From Alteromonas sp. BL110 (lineage in GTDB: Bacteria; Pseudomonadota; Gammaproteobacteria; Enterobacterales; Alteromonadaceae), in NCBI RefSeq assembly GCF_003443615.1, contig NZ_CP031967.1:1116001-1180000 (forward strand): 64,000 nt of DNA, written 5' to 3'. The notes under the pieces were generated by a model. That model was not told the origin of the DNA. It searched no databases and was given only the letters and a program-made list of their open reading frames with translations. Shown piece after piece: positions 1-9,504 of the stretch (position 1 is the first letter of the stretch; every line of letters starts with the position of its first letter). The position numbers and the translations under genes are program-made.

Positions 1-2089
1 TGTTAAACCCGTCGACTATCTCTCGTCGAGAGCGTATTTTAAGGCTTTTAACGCCCTCTAAATTGCCGGTTAGCGCATTCCAGCGTGCCGACAGCTCGTC
101 CAAAGAATAAGAAGAATCTTCATCAAGCGATATAGTGATTGTGCCGCTTTGATCCCCACTTGCCGTTACTTGCAAACTACTAATACCACTTTTATCTGCG
201 CCGTTTTCTTGAGTTAATTGGCGGTCTGCCTCAAGTGCGTTTTGCTCTAGCAGCATTAAGTTGCGCTCGTTTTGCCCATAGCTGGCATCGCTGTAAAGCG
301 ACATGTTGGCCGAAACGGTATCGCCTTGCATACTGGGGAAGAAGCTCACCCTTATCGCGCCTGTAAGCGGTAAGCTAACCACCATGACAAACAAGGCGAT
401 AAACAAGAGTACGGCTGCATAGCGGTAGGCTACAGTGACTCTCAACACCCGTCGATATACGCGGTAGTTAAACCACTGAAGTCCACCATCTGCTTTTTGC
501 TGCACTTTATTCCACAGGCCGCCCATTCCCTTCCGAGCTTTTTGCTTAGTTGGTAGATGAGCTAAATGGGAGGGCAAGATTAGTTTTGATTCCACCACCG
601 ACAACAACAAGCACAAGGTAACGATAGTGCCAAACTGTGAGTACAAGGTACCCAAGCCGCCAGATACGTTCGATAAAGCGAAGAAAGTTGCTACCGTGGT
701 TAACACCCCAAACAGTGTGGGCACCGCTACTTTATGGGTACCTAAAATTGTATTTTGCAGTGTATCGCCGTGCTGTTTTCGCGTGGCGTAAATGCTCTCC
801 CCCACCACAACGGCATCGTCCACCACAATGCCTAGGGCCATAATAAAACCGAATGTGGTCATCTCGTTTAACGTCATTCCCGTGTAACTATCGGTCATGA
901 AGTACAAGGTCCCGAAAAAGATAAACGGCAAGCCGGCCGCCACCCAAAAAGCGACGCGTAAATTAAGAAACACCGCAAGGGTGACAAAAACCAACACAAT
1001 GCCCATGAGTGCGTTACTAGTGAGTAGCTCCAAACGCTCGGTAATCAACGTGCTTTTGTCATACCAGGTTTCAATTTCTACGCCTTCAGGCAGTAAGCCT
1101 TTGTCGTGCCAAGCGTCCACGACTTCGTGAGCCTGCTGCACCATTTTGGTTACGTCGCCGTATTCGTCCATGAGTACCTGAATACCATACCCATTGGTTC
1201 CGTTGTAGCGGGCCAAGTAATAGCTGTCATCGGCAAACATATCGCGCACTATGGCGACATCGCCAACGGTAAGTATGACGCCATTTACATCGGTGATGAG
1301 CGGAATGTCGGCAAAGTCTTTCGCCCAATAAGACTGCTCAGAGGCTTTTAAGCGAATGACCTTCTCTTTGTTACGCAAACTAGTTGTAAGGGCGGTATTA
1401 GATTCTTGATTTACTGCATCTGCGACATCTGACAGCGTTAACCCATAGGCCTGTAGCTTACCTTCATCTATCTCAATAGACATCATGGGTTCGACAAAGC
1501 TGCCCGCACTGACTTCTCGAATGTCATCTTTTGCCAACAAATCACGTTCTAATTGTTCACCTAGATACTGAAGTGTAGCGTGATCCACATCACCATAAAG
1601 CTGCACCCAAATAGCGTGTTCTTGACGACGCGCTTTGCTGATAACGGGGTTTTCGGCATCAGATGGGAAGTTAGAAATACTGTCTACTTCGGTTTTGATG
1701 TCGTTGAAAAGCGTATCTAAATCGTATTCGGTTTCTTTTTCCACCTGTACACTTGCGCCGCTGGCGTTCGAGGTAGAGGTAATTCGCTTAATACCGGGAA
1801 TCGCCTCTAAAGCGGATTCAATTTTGATGGCAATCCCTTCTTCAGCTTGCTTGGGGTCACCGCTATCGTATGTCATTGAAATAGTAACGAAGCGTGGCTC
1901 CATGCTTGGAAACGCCTCTTTTCGAATATCGTTCATGGAAACCAAGCCAAGCACAATAAGGCTGACCATTAGCAAATTGGCCGCCACTGAATTCTGTGCA
2001 AACCAAGCTATAATCCCGCCAGAGCTATTCCCATTATGTTTTGGGCTTTCCCCCTCGCCGAAAGGCTTGTCACCTCGATTATTGGTCAT
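1..2089 (-). CDS. RND-family efflux pump inner-membrane subunit, C-terminally truncated by the window edge
   Basis: Reading the minus strand from ATG at 2089 gives an open frame to base 1 with no stop, so at least 696 residues are present and the rest lies outside the window. The N-terminus has a cytoplasmic stretch, then the first membrane helix (WFAQNSVAANLLMVSLIVLG), a large periplasmic domain, and a block of helices with the RND-type segment GFIMALGIVVDDAVVVGE. Such pumps drive proton-coupled export of drugs or lipophilic compounds. The start overlaps the stop of the adaptor gene by 11 bp, so the two are translationally coupled. The sequence looks more like the AcrB/MexF-type HAE family than the metal (CzcA) family. 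The substrate is unknown. Confidence 0.9.
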   Translation of the reverse strand, partial: MTNNRGDKPFGEGESPKHNGNSSGGIIAWFAQNSVAANLLMVSLIVLGLVSMNDIRKEAFPSMEPRFVTISMTYDSGDPKQAEEGIAIKIESALEAIPGIKRITSTSNASGASVQVEKETEYDLDTLFNDIKTEVDSISNFPSDAENPVISKARRQEHAIWVQLYGDVDHATLQYLGEQLERDLLAKDDIREVSAGSFVEPMMSIEIDEGKLQAYGLTLSDVADAVNQESNTALTTSLRNKEKVIRLKASEQSYWAKDFADIPLITDVNGVILTVGDVAIVRDMFADDSYYLARYNGTNGYGIQVLMDEYGDVTKMVQQAHEVVDAWHDKGLLPEGVEIETWYDKSTLITERLELLTSNALMGIVLVFVTLAVFLNLRVAFWVAAGLPFIFFGTLYFMTDSYTGMTLNEMTTFGFIMALGIVVDDAVVVGESIYATRKQHGDTLQNTILGTHKVAVPTLFGVLTTVATFFALSNVSGGLGTLYSQFGTIVTLCLLLSVVESKLILPSHLAHLPTKQKARKGMGGLWNKVQQKADGGLQWFNYRVYRRVLRVTVAYRYAAVLLFIALFVMVVSLPLTGAIRVSFFPSMQGDTVSANMSLYSDASYGQNERNLMLLEQNALEADRQLTQENGADKSGISSLQVTASGDQSGTITISLDEDSSYSLDELSARWNALTGNLEGVKSLKIRSRREIVDGFN

Positions 2090-3569
2090 CGACTTGCCCC
2101 CCTATCTTACCTTCAACAATAGGTTTTACTTTGGTGTTTACCAGATAGCTATTTAAAGGGCGCGCAACTACCAGCGCTTGGCGTAGTTCGCCTGCCTGTT
2201 CTAGCACGTCTTCCTTCCTAATATCACCAGTAACATTGCCCGTAATTTCATTGGTTTTCGGTGGGGTGATATAGGCATAACCTTCACTTTCAAACAGTAC
2301 CGAGGGCATAAATTTTGCCAACTGCCCGGTAGATGGCAATACTAACCAAACTTCTTGCTTTTGTGAGATAGCAGAAGCTGGCAGTTTCCACACATTGTCA
2401 AGTACTCGCCCTTCGATGTCTGCCTGTACAAAACTGCCAAATAAAAGGGGCGTTGATTGCGCTAACGGCTTTTCAATAACCGCAATGGCGTTACGCTGGC
2501 GAGTCGTATCGCTTTGGTGCCATTCAGCGCGCAAAATATTGGCATCCCAAGTGTTTCCCGTGGTGGTATCGGTAAGCGTGACCGACCAATTAAGGGACGC
2601 ATCACCAGATAGCTGCGTCTCAGCATCAGAAGGTAGTTGAGCCCATTGACTAGGTGAGAGCCCAATAGCAACTTCTGCAATATCCGCAGAATAAAGGGTG
2701 GCAACGGTGCTGCCAGCTTGAACAAAGCTCCCCAACGCTATATCGCGGCTGACCACCAACGCATTAAAAGGTGCACGTAACGAGGTAAACGCCAAATCTC
2801 GCTTCGCAGAGTTTACCGTCTGCTCGGCTTCATCTAAGGTCGCTTTGGCGGCTTTTAGCTGTGGTTCTCTTAATACCAATGCGGATAATGGTTCACCGTT
2901 AAGCCCTGAACGAGTCCACTCATCTTTCGCTTGAACGCCCTGCAAACGCTCTTCTTCTAAACTTACGACAGCGGCTTGATAAGTCGCATTAGCACTCGCT
3001 AATGCCTGTTGATAGCTAGTGTCATCAATTTTTGCCAACACAGTGTCACCAGACACCAGTGCGCCAGTTTTAAAAGATGAGGCTATATCAGTAATTTGAC
3101 CACTAACCTGAGCGACTAAGCTCAAACTATCTTGCGGAACAACCTGACCATAACCCGTGACCTTTGCGGTATAGCTATTGGTGGTTACTTTGACAACCCC
3201 TACCTGAGCCAGCTGAGAATCAGCGCTTTGTTCTCCTTTTTGGGTTTGGTAAGTAGTGCTATCTGCAGATGACCTTTCGCCTGCCCCTTTAGTATCCTCA
3301 AACTCGTTTTGCTTAGGTGGGCGACGCATACTATCTTCAGCCATATCACCTCTTGGTGGTCTTCCACCACCTGTCGGCCTCATTGCTGCAGCGTCACCTT
3401 TTAATCGCTCAGTATCAGCAGGTAATTGCGAAGACGGCGACGTTGACTTAGGTGCCCCCTGCGGTCGAGCACCAGGGTGCGACGCCCCCATATTCATCAT
3501 GGTATACATGATCGCCAGTACAATCGTTGCAGCGGCGAGTAAGGTTACAATAATTCGTTTATTTCTCAT
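2079..3569 (-). CDS. RND efflux periplasmic adaptor (HlyD/MFP family)
   Basis: 496 residues. It begins with one hydrophobic N-terminal segment (residues about 8-26). Next comes an unusually long low-complexity linker rich in Pro, Arg, Gly and Ser (about residues 30-120). The adaptor core follows: a biotinyl-lipoyl half with GYGQVVPQDSLSLVAQVSGQ, a coiled-coil hairpin (about 185-255), the second lipoyl half with LRAPFNALVVSRDIALGSFV, then beta-barrel and membrane-proximal domains. It would bridge the pump encoded downstream and the outer membrane factor encoded upstream. The start ATG overlaps the TGA of the outer membrane factor (ATGA) and has a GGAG ribosome site 7 bases upstream. The long linker is about 90 residues beyond what the fold needs. 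Confidence 0.92.
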   Translation of the reverse strand: MRNKRIIVTLLAAATIVLAIMYTMMNMGASHPGARPQGAPKSTSPSSQLPADTERLKGDAAAMRPTGGGRPPRGDMAEDSMRRPPKQNEFEDTKGAGERSSADSTTYQTQKGEQSADSQLAQVGVVKVTTNSYTAKVTGYGQVVPQDSLSLVAQVSGQITDIASSFKTGALVSGDTVLAKIDDTSYQQALASANATYQAAVVSLEEERLQGVQAKDEWTRSGLNGEPLSALVLREPQLKAAKATLDEAEQTVNSAKRDLAFTSLRAPFNALVVSRDIALGSFVQAGSTVATLYSADIAEVAIGLSPSQWAQLPSDAETQLSGDASLNWSVTLTDTTTGNTWDANILRAEWHQSDTTRQRNAIAVIEKPLAQSTPLLFGSFVQADIEGRVLDNVWKLPASAISQKQEVWLVLPSTGQLAKFMPSVLFESEGYAYITPPKTNEITGNVTGDIRKEDVLEQAGELRQALVVARPLNSYLVNTKVKPIVEGKIGGQVDDQ

Positions 3570-5020
3570 TGCGACACTCCAAGGCCAAGGGCCAGGCCTA
3601 AGTCAATTCGGTTTTGTAGTTTCTGGGCGTGCAGCTCGACTGACTGAGCTTGTAGGTTGAAGCGCGTGTCATACACGGAAAGTAAGTCCAATATATCAGC
3701 AAGGCCTTGTCGATATTGACCTTCAATGGTTGAGACACTACGCTCTGCATTCGCTAACGCCACATTCGTATGGCTAATTCGAGCGCTTAACGCGGTTTCA
3801 CTATCTAGCGCGTTTTGGGTTTCCTGAACCGCCGTTAAAAGCGTCTCACGATACTGCCACCACGCGTTAGCTGAGGTTAGCTTTGCATCTTCTACTTGCG
3901 CTCTTAGTGCCCCCCCCTGGAATAGCGGAGCGGTCATTTGCCCCAGCAAACTCCATAAAGGATTAGTAAACAAGGCTTGTGAAGGTGTAGAGGCACTATT
4001 AGAGAGAGAAGCAGACAAGCTAATGCTAGGCAGCAAAGCTTTATAGGCCACATCAACTTCAAACTCAGTTGCTTTTAACGTATAGAAAGCGGCCTGAAGG
4101 TCAGGTCTTCGCGCAAGATCTTGTCTGGGCAAAGTAGTTAGCGGTAGTAACACGTCGGGAAAACTAACCTGCGTATCAAGCTCTATAAGCGATTGGTTTT
4201 GCCTACCTAGGAGTACTGCCAATGTGCGTTTTGCCGATGATAGTGCATTTTCATATTCGGCTATAGTAGCGCGGGTATTTGCGCTGCTTGTACGCGCAGT
4301 ATCTAAATCGTCCAGACTTCCCAGCCCGGTGCGATAGCGCGTTAATATCACGGCTTCATTGTTTTCTAGTACCGATAACCGAGCTTTTTCAATATTCAGT
4401 AATTGCTGTTGAGTGAGTACATCGATATAGCTTCTTATTACGCTGGCAACTAGTGAATCTCTAGCCGATTGGTAGCTTGCTCTGGCACTTGCAGCATCTA
4501 AGTTTGCGGCACTTATTCCATCGCTAATTTTTTGCCATAAGTCCAGTTCCCAACTCACGTTTAAGCTTGCGCTGTAGCTTGGGTTATTGAGCTGATTGCT
4601 TGTATTTGTACTTACCACCGTTGTAGTAGATGAGCTCGTGTTTGTGGTTTCACTTTTTGATGCCGAAACACTCGCGTCAACATTCAAGTTTCTCTTTGCT
4701 TTTGCACTATCAATGGCAACTTGTGCTTTTCGAAGCGTAATCAACGATTGTTGAAGGCTAGCATTGGAAGACAATGCTTCCTCAATATAGTCAGCTAAGT
4801 ACGGCAGCTGATCGATAGCAATGACATCTGTTAACGCTGTGTCTGAATCCAGTGACAAGGTTTGCTCTGATATCTGTTGCTGTACTTGAGACTGCCACAC
4901 AACGTTGTTCCCCGTTGACGAAGATGCTGATTCGCTCAACGTTCTGTCATCAGTACTTGTGCATGCAGACAGCAAAATGCAAAGGGTAATACTATTTACC
5001 GTCAGTTTTGTTTTGCTCAT
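3566..5020 (-). CDS. outer membrane efflux lipoprotein (TolC/NodT family)
   Basis: 484 residues. A signal peptide ends in a lipobox (LLSAC, Cys at residue 20), so the mature protein is probably lipid-anchored in the outer membrane. Two repeats of long amphipathic helices follow (about 75-270 and 280-480). Family landmarks are the VSWELDLWQKISDGISAANLD segment and LPRQDLARRPDLQAA. It is the first gene of an operon that continues into the adaptor (4-bp overlap) and the RND pump, giving a complete tripartite exporter. The 250 bp upstream, before the putA terminator, should hold the operon promoter; no convincing operator was recognised there. Confidence 0.92.
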   Translation of the reverse strand: MSKTKLTVNSITLCILLSACTSTDDRTLSESASSSTGNNVVWQSQVQQQISEQTLSLDSDTALTDVIAIDQLPYLADYIEEALSSNASLQQSLITLRKAQVAIDSAKAKRNLNVDASVSASKSETTNTSSSTTTVVSTNTSNQLNNPSYSASLNVSWELDLWQKISDGISAANLDAASARASYQSARDSLVASVIRSYIDVLTQQQLLNIEKARLSVLENNEAVILTRYRTGLGSLDDLDTARTSSANTRATIAEYENALSSAKRTLAVLLGRQNQSLIELDTQVSFPDVLLPLTTLPRQDLARRPDLQAAFYTLKATEFEVDVAYKALLPSISLSASLSNSASTPSQALFTNPLWSLLGQMTAPLFQGGALRAQVEDAKLTSANAWWQYRETLLTAVQETQNALDSETALSARISHTNVALANAERSVSTIEGQYRQGLADILDLLSVYDTRFNLQAQSVELHAQKLQNRIDLGLALGLGVSQ

Positions 5021-5170
5021 TAGTCGTGCCTATTGCTCGGCGCATCGCTCACTCTTGCAGCTCTACGCGCAACTTTTCAATTTAACTGGCACTAGTATTT
5101 CAAACACGGGGTTAAGGCAGGGTTAAGGCTTAAAAAATTTAGAAAAGTAAGAAAGAGATAGGGTGGAAGC

Positions 5171-5210
5171 AAAAGAAAAGGCCAGCGCTTTGCCGCACTG
5201 GCCTTTAGTT
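5171..5210 (-). terminator. Rho-independent terminator of putA
   Basis: A perfect 9-bp inverted repeat (AAAGGCCAG at 5177-5185 and CTGGCCTTT at 5198-5206) lies just after the putA stop. On the minus strand the stem runs into TTTTCTTTT, the expected U-rich tail. It separates putA from the efflux operon. Confidence 0.8.
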
Positions 5211-5267
5211 CAAGCGTTATGAAGATAGCGACTTAATTCAACGGTCGCTCATGAAAAGCGCTAAGGC

Positions 5268-8200
5268 TTATTCATCATCTTCAACAAGGGTCATTAATGA
5301 CGTGTTACCACCTGATGCCGTAGTATCGATACTGATGGTTTTTTCGGTCATCAAACGCTGGATAAGGTTATCGTTATACTCTGCCGTGATAACCGGCAAA
5401 ATTGCCCCTTCGCGTGATGACAGCATTGCCGTAATACGCGCAGTACGCTCAGTACCAGAATCGACAACCACGCCAGACAAGTCTTCATCCATTAACAAGG
5501 TATCCAAATGCGCAAGACGCGCTACCTGGAACAAGCCTTTTGGTGCGCCAGTCGATTCAAACTTGTTTTGAATTTCCACTGCTTCTTCATAGAAGATTTC
5601 AGACACAACTGATACTACCGGATTACCCGTCGATAGTGCCGTCACAATAGAGAGCAACCAGTATTCGAACGTTACTTCTTTATCAGCAAAACACACTAGG
5701 ATACCGCGAGGCTCCAGGTAAAGTTTGTTCGATTCACCTGTGGGACCTGGCAAGGTTTGAGGCTTGGCAAGCTTGCGTTCGACACTGGTTAGCTGCTGAC
5801 GGGCTGTTGCAAGCGTGCGGTTCAAGTCGTCGGCAAGTTCATCAACAATGTCTACTTTCGCAATTTTAGCCAGTAGCTGACGCACCATGGAGATGCGGTC
5901 ATTGAGCGGCGTGTGACGCCACTGTACTTCTACTGCCTTCGCCTTATCCATCATTACGTGCGCGCGCTCAGCAATCTTTTCATCACCTACCAGCGCTGCG
6001 TCGGTGCCGTCTACATCGTCAATGTGCGAAGGTTTAGGCGTGGCACGTTCCATCATAAGACGCGGCAAGTAGTTAGGACCACCCGCTTTAGGGCCTGTGC
6101 CAGATAGACCACGGCCGCCGAACGGCTGAACGCCAACAATGGCGCCAATCATGTTGCGGTTAATGTATACGTTACCCGCGCGGCTTTTCGCTGCTAGTTC
6201 GTTAGCCCGCTCTTCAATACGCGAGTGAATACCCATAGTCAGGCCGTATCCAGTGCCATTGATTTGCTCTAGCACGTTATCTAGATCTTTCGACTTAAAG
6301 CGAACAATATGCACCACGGGACCGAACACTTCTTTCTCAAGCACATCGATGTTCTTGATTTCATACAAGGTCGGTGCGAAGAAAGTACCGTTTTCATAGC
6401 CTACAGGCATTTCGTTGCGATAGAGCAAGGTCGCCTTGTCTTCCATGTATTTCTCATGGTCGGTTAAGCTCTTAAGCGCCTTCTCGTCAATCACCGGGCC
6501 AACATCAGTAGCAAGCTGCGTCGGGTCGCCGACGGTGAGCTCTTTCATAGCGCCGGTTAGCATTTCGATAAGATCATCTGCTATTTCTTCCTGCACAAAC
6601 AGTACACGAAGTGCTGAACAGCGTTGACCTGCGCTCTGGAAACCAGAATGTATAACATCATCAACTACCTGCTCTGGCAGTGCAGTTGAATCAACTATCA
6701 TACAGTTTTGGCCGCCCGTTTCTGCAATAAGCGGTACCTGTTCGCCACCGCGCTCTGCAAGCACTTGAGAGATTAACGTACCGGTTTGCGTTGAACCTGT
6801 AAACATTACCGCTTTGATGCGCTCGTCTGGCAGAAGGGTTTCGCCCACTTCTTTACCAGGCGATACAATAAGTTTCAGTGCATCTTCTGGTAAACCTACC
6901 GAATGCATAATATCTACCGCGCGCTGAGCCACCATGCTAGTTTGCTCAGCAGGTTTCGCGATAACGGTGTTACCTGTTACCAGTGCAGCAGTAACTTGAC
7001 CTAAGAAAATGGCCAGAGGGAAATTCCACGGGCTGATACACAATACAACACCACGAGGCACTAAACGCTGATCTTCAGCAAGCTCTTGGGCTCGCGCTGC
7101 ATAATAGCGACAAAAGTCAACGGCTTCCCGTACTTCATCAATACTGTCTTGCGCCACTTTACCGGCTTCACGCATACAAATAGCGATTAGCTCAGCCATA
7201 TGGCGCTCAAGTGCATCAGCCGTGCGATTTAGAATTTCAGCACGCTCACTTACATCGCGTTTTGACCATGCTTCGAACCCGGCCTCAGCTTCATCTAGTG
7301 CTTTGCGCATCTCATCAGGTTTGGCATAGTAATGATAACCCACCACGTCGTTGTGGTCCGTGGGGCTAAGCACGGCGGTAGCACCTTCTGGTACTTCACC
7401 TGTAACTTTGTAGTAATCCTGCCACCGTTCAAGTTCATGCTTAAGTGCCGTTACCGCATTGGTGTCGGTAAGGTCTAACCCTCGAGAGTTGTCACGCTCT
7501 GGTGCATACAGCCCACGTGGCGTTTTAATTAACTTGTTATAACGCACTTTTAAGCGCTGTGTTTTCTCTACCGGATCTTCAAGTAACGATTCAACCGGTT
7601 TTTCATCATCAACAATAGCGTTAACAAATGAAGAGTTAGCGCCATTTTCAAGAAGACGGCGCACTAAGTAGGCCAATAAATCTTCGTGTTCGCCAACTGG
7701 CGCGTACACACGGCACTGGATTTTATCTTCCGTTACCACTTGATCATAAAGAGTGTCACCCATGCCATGCAGACACTGGAATTCGAAGCCTTCCTTGTCA
7801 TCCCCAGCAAGCTCAACGATAACAGACGCCGTGTAAGCGTTGTGGGTGGCAAACTGTGGGTAAATAGTGTCGCGATATTCAAGCAGGCGGTTAGCACAAG
7901 CGTGATATGAAACGTCGGTAGATGATTTGCGGGTAAATACAGGGAACTCTTCAAGACCCGCTTGCTGAGTTAGCTTAATTTCAGTATCCCAGTACGCACC
8001 TTTCACTAAGCGCACCATCAACGGGCGGCCTACTTCAAGGGTAAGCTGGCGCAAGTGCTCGATTACGTGAATTGCGCGCTTTTGGTAGGCCTGCACTGCC
8101 AAGCCAAAGCCCGTCCAGCCGTTTAAATCTTCATCGCGGAATACAGCTTCGATGATATCTAGAGAAAGCTCAAGACGGTCGGCTTCTTCAGCATCAACCG

Positions 8201-9065
8201 TTAAACCGATATCGTATTCTTTCGCCATCATACACAGCGCTTTTAAGCGCGGAGGAATGTCAACCATGGCGCGTTCGCGGTGAGAGAATTCAAAACGTGG
8301 ATGGATAGCAGAAAGTTTTACAGAGATACCTGGCGAGCGTTTGGGCCCACGACCATTGGCCGCTTTACCAATTACCTTTATCGCTTTAACGTAGGCGTCG
8401 TAGTAACGCTCAGCGTCATGCATGGTACGCGCGCCTTCACCTAGCATGTCGTAAGAATAAACATAGCCTTTGGTTTCTTTATCTTTAGCACGCTCTACCG
8501 CGTCTTCAATGGTTTCGCCCATAACAAACTGACGCCCCATGACGCGCATCGCAATGTTCATAGCACGGCGGATAACTGGCTCACCTAGACGTCCAAGAGT
8601 TTGCTTTAGAAGGCCAAACTGCTCTTTTTTACGCTTGTCGGCATAGTTCACCATGTTGCCTGTGAACAATAAGCCCCAGGCAGACGCATTAACAAATAGA
8701 GATTCTGAATTGCCTAAATGAGGTGTCCACTGTCCTTGAGACAGCTTGTCACGAATAAGTTCATCTTGGGTAGCCTTATCGGGCACTCGGAGTAAAGCTT
8801 CAGCTAAGCACATCAATACCACACCTTCTGATGTAGAAAGCGAGTATTCATTTAATAATGCGTCAACACCACCGTGCCCTTCTTGTTCCCGGCGAATTTG
8901 AAGCACCATCTTTCGAGCTCGTTCCCACGCGCGGCTTCGCGCACGCGGGTTAACCTCAGCGATAGGAAGAATTTGATCCACAGCCACCGATTCACTAATG
9001 CGATAGTAGTCTCTAATACGCTGGCGTAGGGGGGAAGTTGTATGAAGCGTGTCGTTAATGAGCAT
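5268..9065 (-). CDS. putA: bifunctional proline dehydrogenase / L-glutamate-gamma-semialdehyde dehydrogenase PutA
   Basis: 1265 residues. The protein oxidises proline to glutamate in two steps. The proline dehydrogenase TIM barrel spans about residues 180-500 (GARTMHDAERYYDAY, GISVKLSAIHPRFE, RLVKGAYWDTEIK). The aldehyde dehydrogenase domain spans about 555-1010; the NAD site includes FTGSTQTGT, and the catalytic Cys is in SAGQRCSALRV. A further degraded aldehyde-dehydrogenase-like domain occupies the C-terminus to 1265. The N-terminus goes straight into the helical arm and lacks the ribbon-helix-helix DNA-binding domain of E. coli PutA, so it should be a non-regulatory (type B-like) PutA. 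Its regulator is not visible nearby. The gene stands alone behind its own terminator. Confidence 0.96.
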   Translation of the reverse strand: MLINDTLHTTSPLRQRIRDYYRISESVAVDQILPIAEVNPRARSRAWERARKMVLQIRREQEGHGGVDALLNEYSLSTSEGVVLMCLAEALLRVPDKATQDELIRDKLSQGQWTPHLGNSESLFVNASAWGLLFTGNMVNYADKRKKEQFGLLKQTLGRLGEPVIRRAMNIAMRVMGRQFVMGETIEDAVERAKDKETKGYVYSYDMLGEGARTMHDAERYYDAYVKAIKVIGKAANGRGPKRSPGISVKLSAIHPRFEFSHRERAMVDIPPRLKALCMMAKEYDIGLTVDAEEADRLELSLDIIEAVFRDEDLNGWTGFGLAVQAYQKRAIHVIEHLRQLTLEVGRPLMVRLVKGAYWDTEIKLTQQAGLEEFPVFTRKSSTDVSYHACANRLLEYRDTIYPQFATHNAYTASVIVELAGDDKEGFEFQCLHGMGDTLYDQVVTEDKIQCRVYAPVGEHEDLLAYLVRRLLENGANSSFVNAIVDDEKPVESLLEDPVEKTQRLKVRYNKLIKTPRGLYAPERDNSRGLDLTDTNAVTALKHELERWQDYYKVTGEVPEGATAVLSPTDHNDVVGYHYYAKPDEMRKALDEAEAGFEAWSKRDVSERAEILNRTADALERHMAELIAICMREAGKVAQDSIDEVREAVDFCRYYAARAQELAEDQRLVPRGVVLCISPWNFPLAIFLGQVTAALVTGNTVIAKPAEQTSMVAQRAVDIMHSVGLPEDALKLIVSPGKEVGETLLPDERIKAVMFTGSTQTGTLISQVLAERGGEQVPLIAETGGQNCMIVDSTALPEQVVDDVIHSGFQSAGQRCSALRVLFVQEEIADDLIEMLTGAMKELTVGDPTQLATDVGPVIDEKALKSLTDHEKYMEDKATLLYRNEMPVGYENGTFFAPTLYEIKNIDVLEKEVFGPVVHIVRFKSKDLDNVLEQINGTGYGLTMGIHSRIEERANELAAKSRAGNVYINRNMIGAIVGVQPFGGRGLSGTGPKAGGPNYLPRLMMERATPKPSHIDDVDGTDAALVGDEKIAERAHVMMDKAKAVEVQWRHTPLNDRISMVRQLLAKIAKVDIVDELADDLNRTLATARQQLTSVERKLAKPQTLPGPTGESNKLYLEPRGILVCFADKEVTFEYWLLSIVTALSTGNPVVSVVSEIFYEEAVEIQNKFESTGAPKGLFQVARLAHLDTLLMDEDLSGVVVDSGTERTARITAMLSSREGAILPVITAEYNDNLIQRLMTEKTISIDTTASGGNTSLMTLVEDDE

Positions 9066-9504
9066 TGCAACCCTTTCATAGAAATAGCTGTAACAAAAAG
9101 CGTTCCCGCCGTGTAAGATTGCCCACGGTCACATGGAAGCGGCTAAAAAACAAGCAAAGTCTGAACTTTGCATTGACCTGTCGTACTTCTTTTAACTTTG
9201 TACTTTTGGATGAAGATCACGACTGTGCCAAATTTGCGCGGATGGTAGCACACAAAAATCCCCTGCCAAGCCCCCACACTCAAAGTTTTTTAACTTCTCT
9301 GTCAAGCTACGTATTCAGTGCGTTAGATGACATATACCAGTCTTTGAAAAACACGCTACTTTTAGTTGTTTAGCCCATTAATTAACTACGCCCAACGTCG
9401 TAGTAAAAGACTCTTGAAAATGATGTATTTTTAATTGCTACAAAAAGCGGTTGACTAAAAACCGACTACACTATTAAAAAACCAAAAATAATTAGGTATT
9501 GCCA
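9066..9504. other. intergenic region between putA and the chemoreceptor gene
   Basis: About 440 bp between two divergently transcribed genes, so it should carry promoters for both. The short ORF at 9065-9373 on the plus strand has no ribosome site and no recognisable family, and I regard it as chance. No operator or RNA was identified. Confidence 0.5.
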
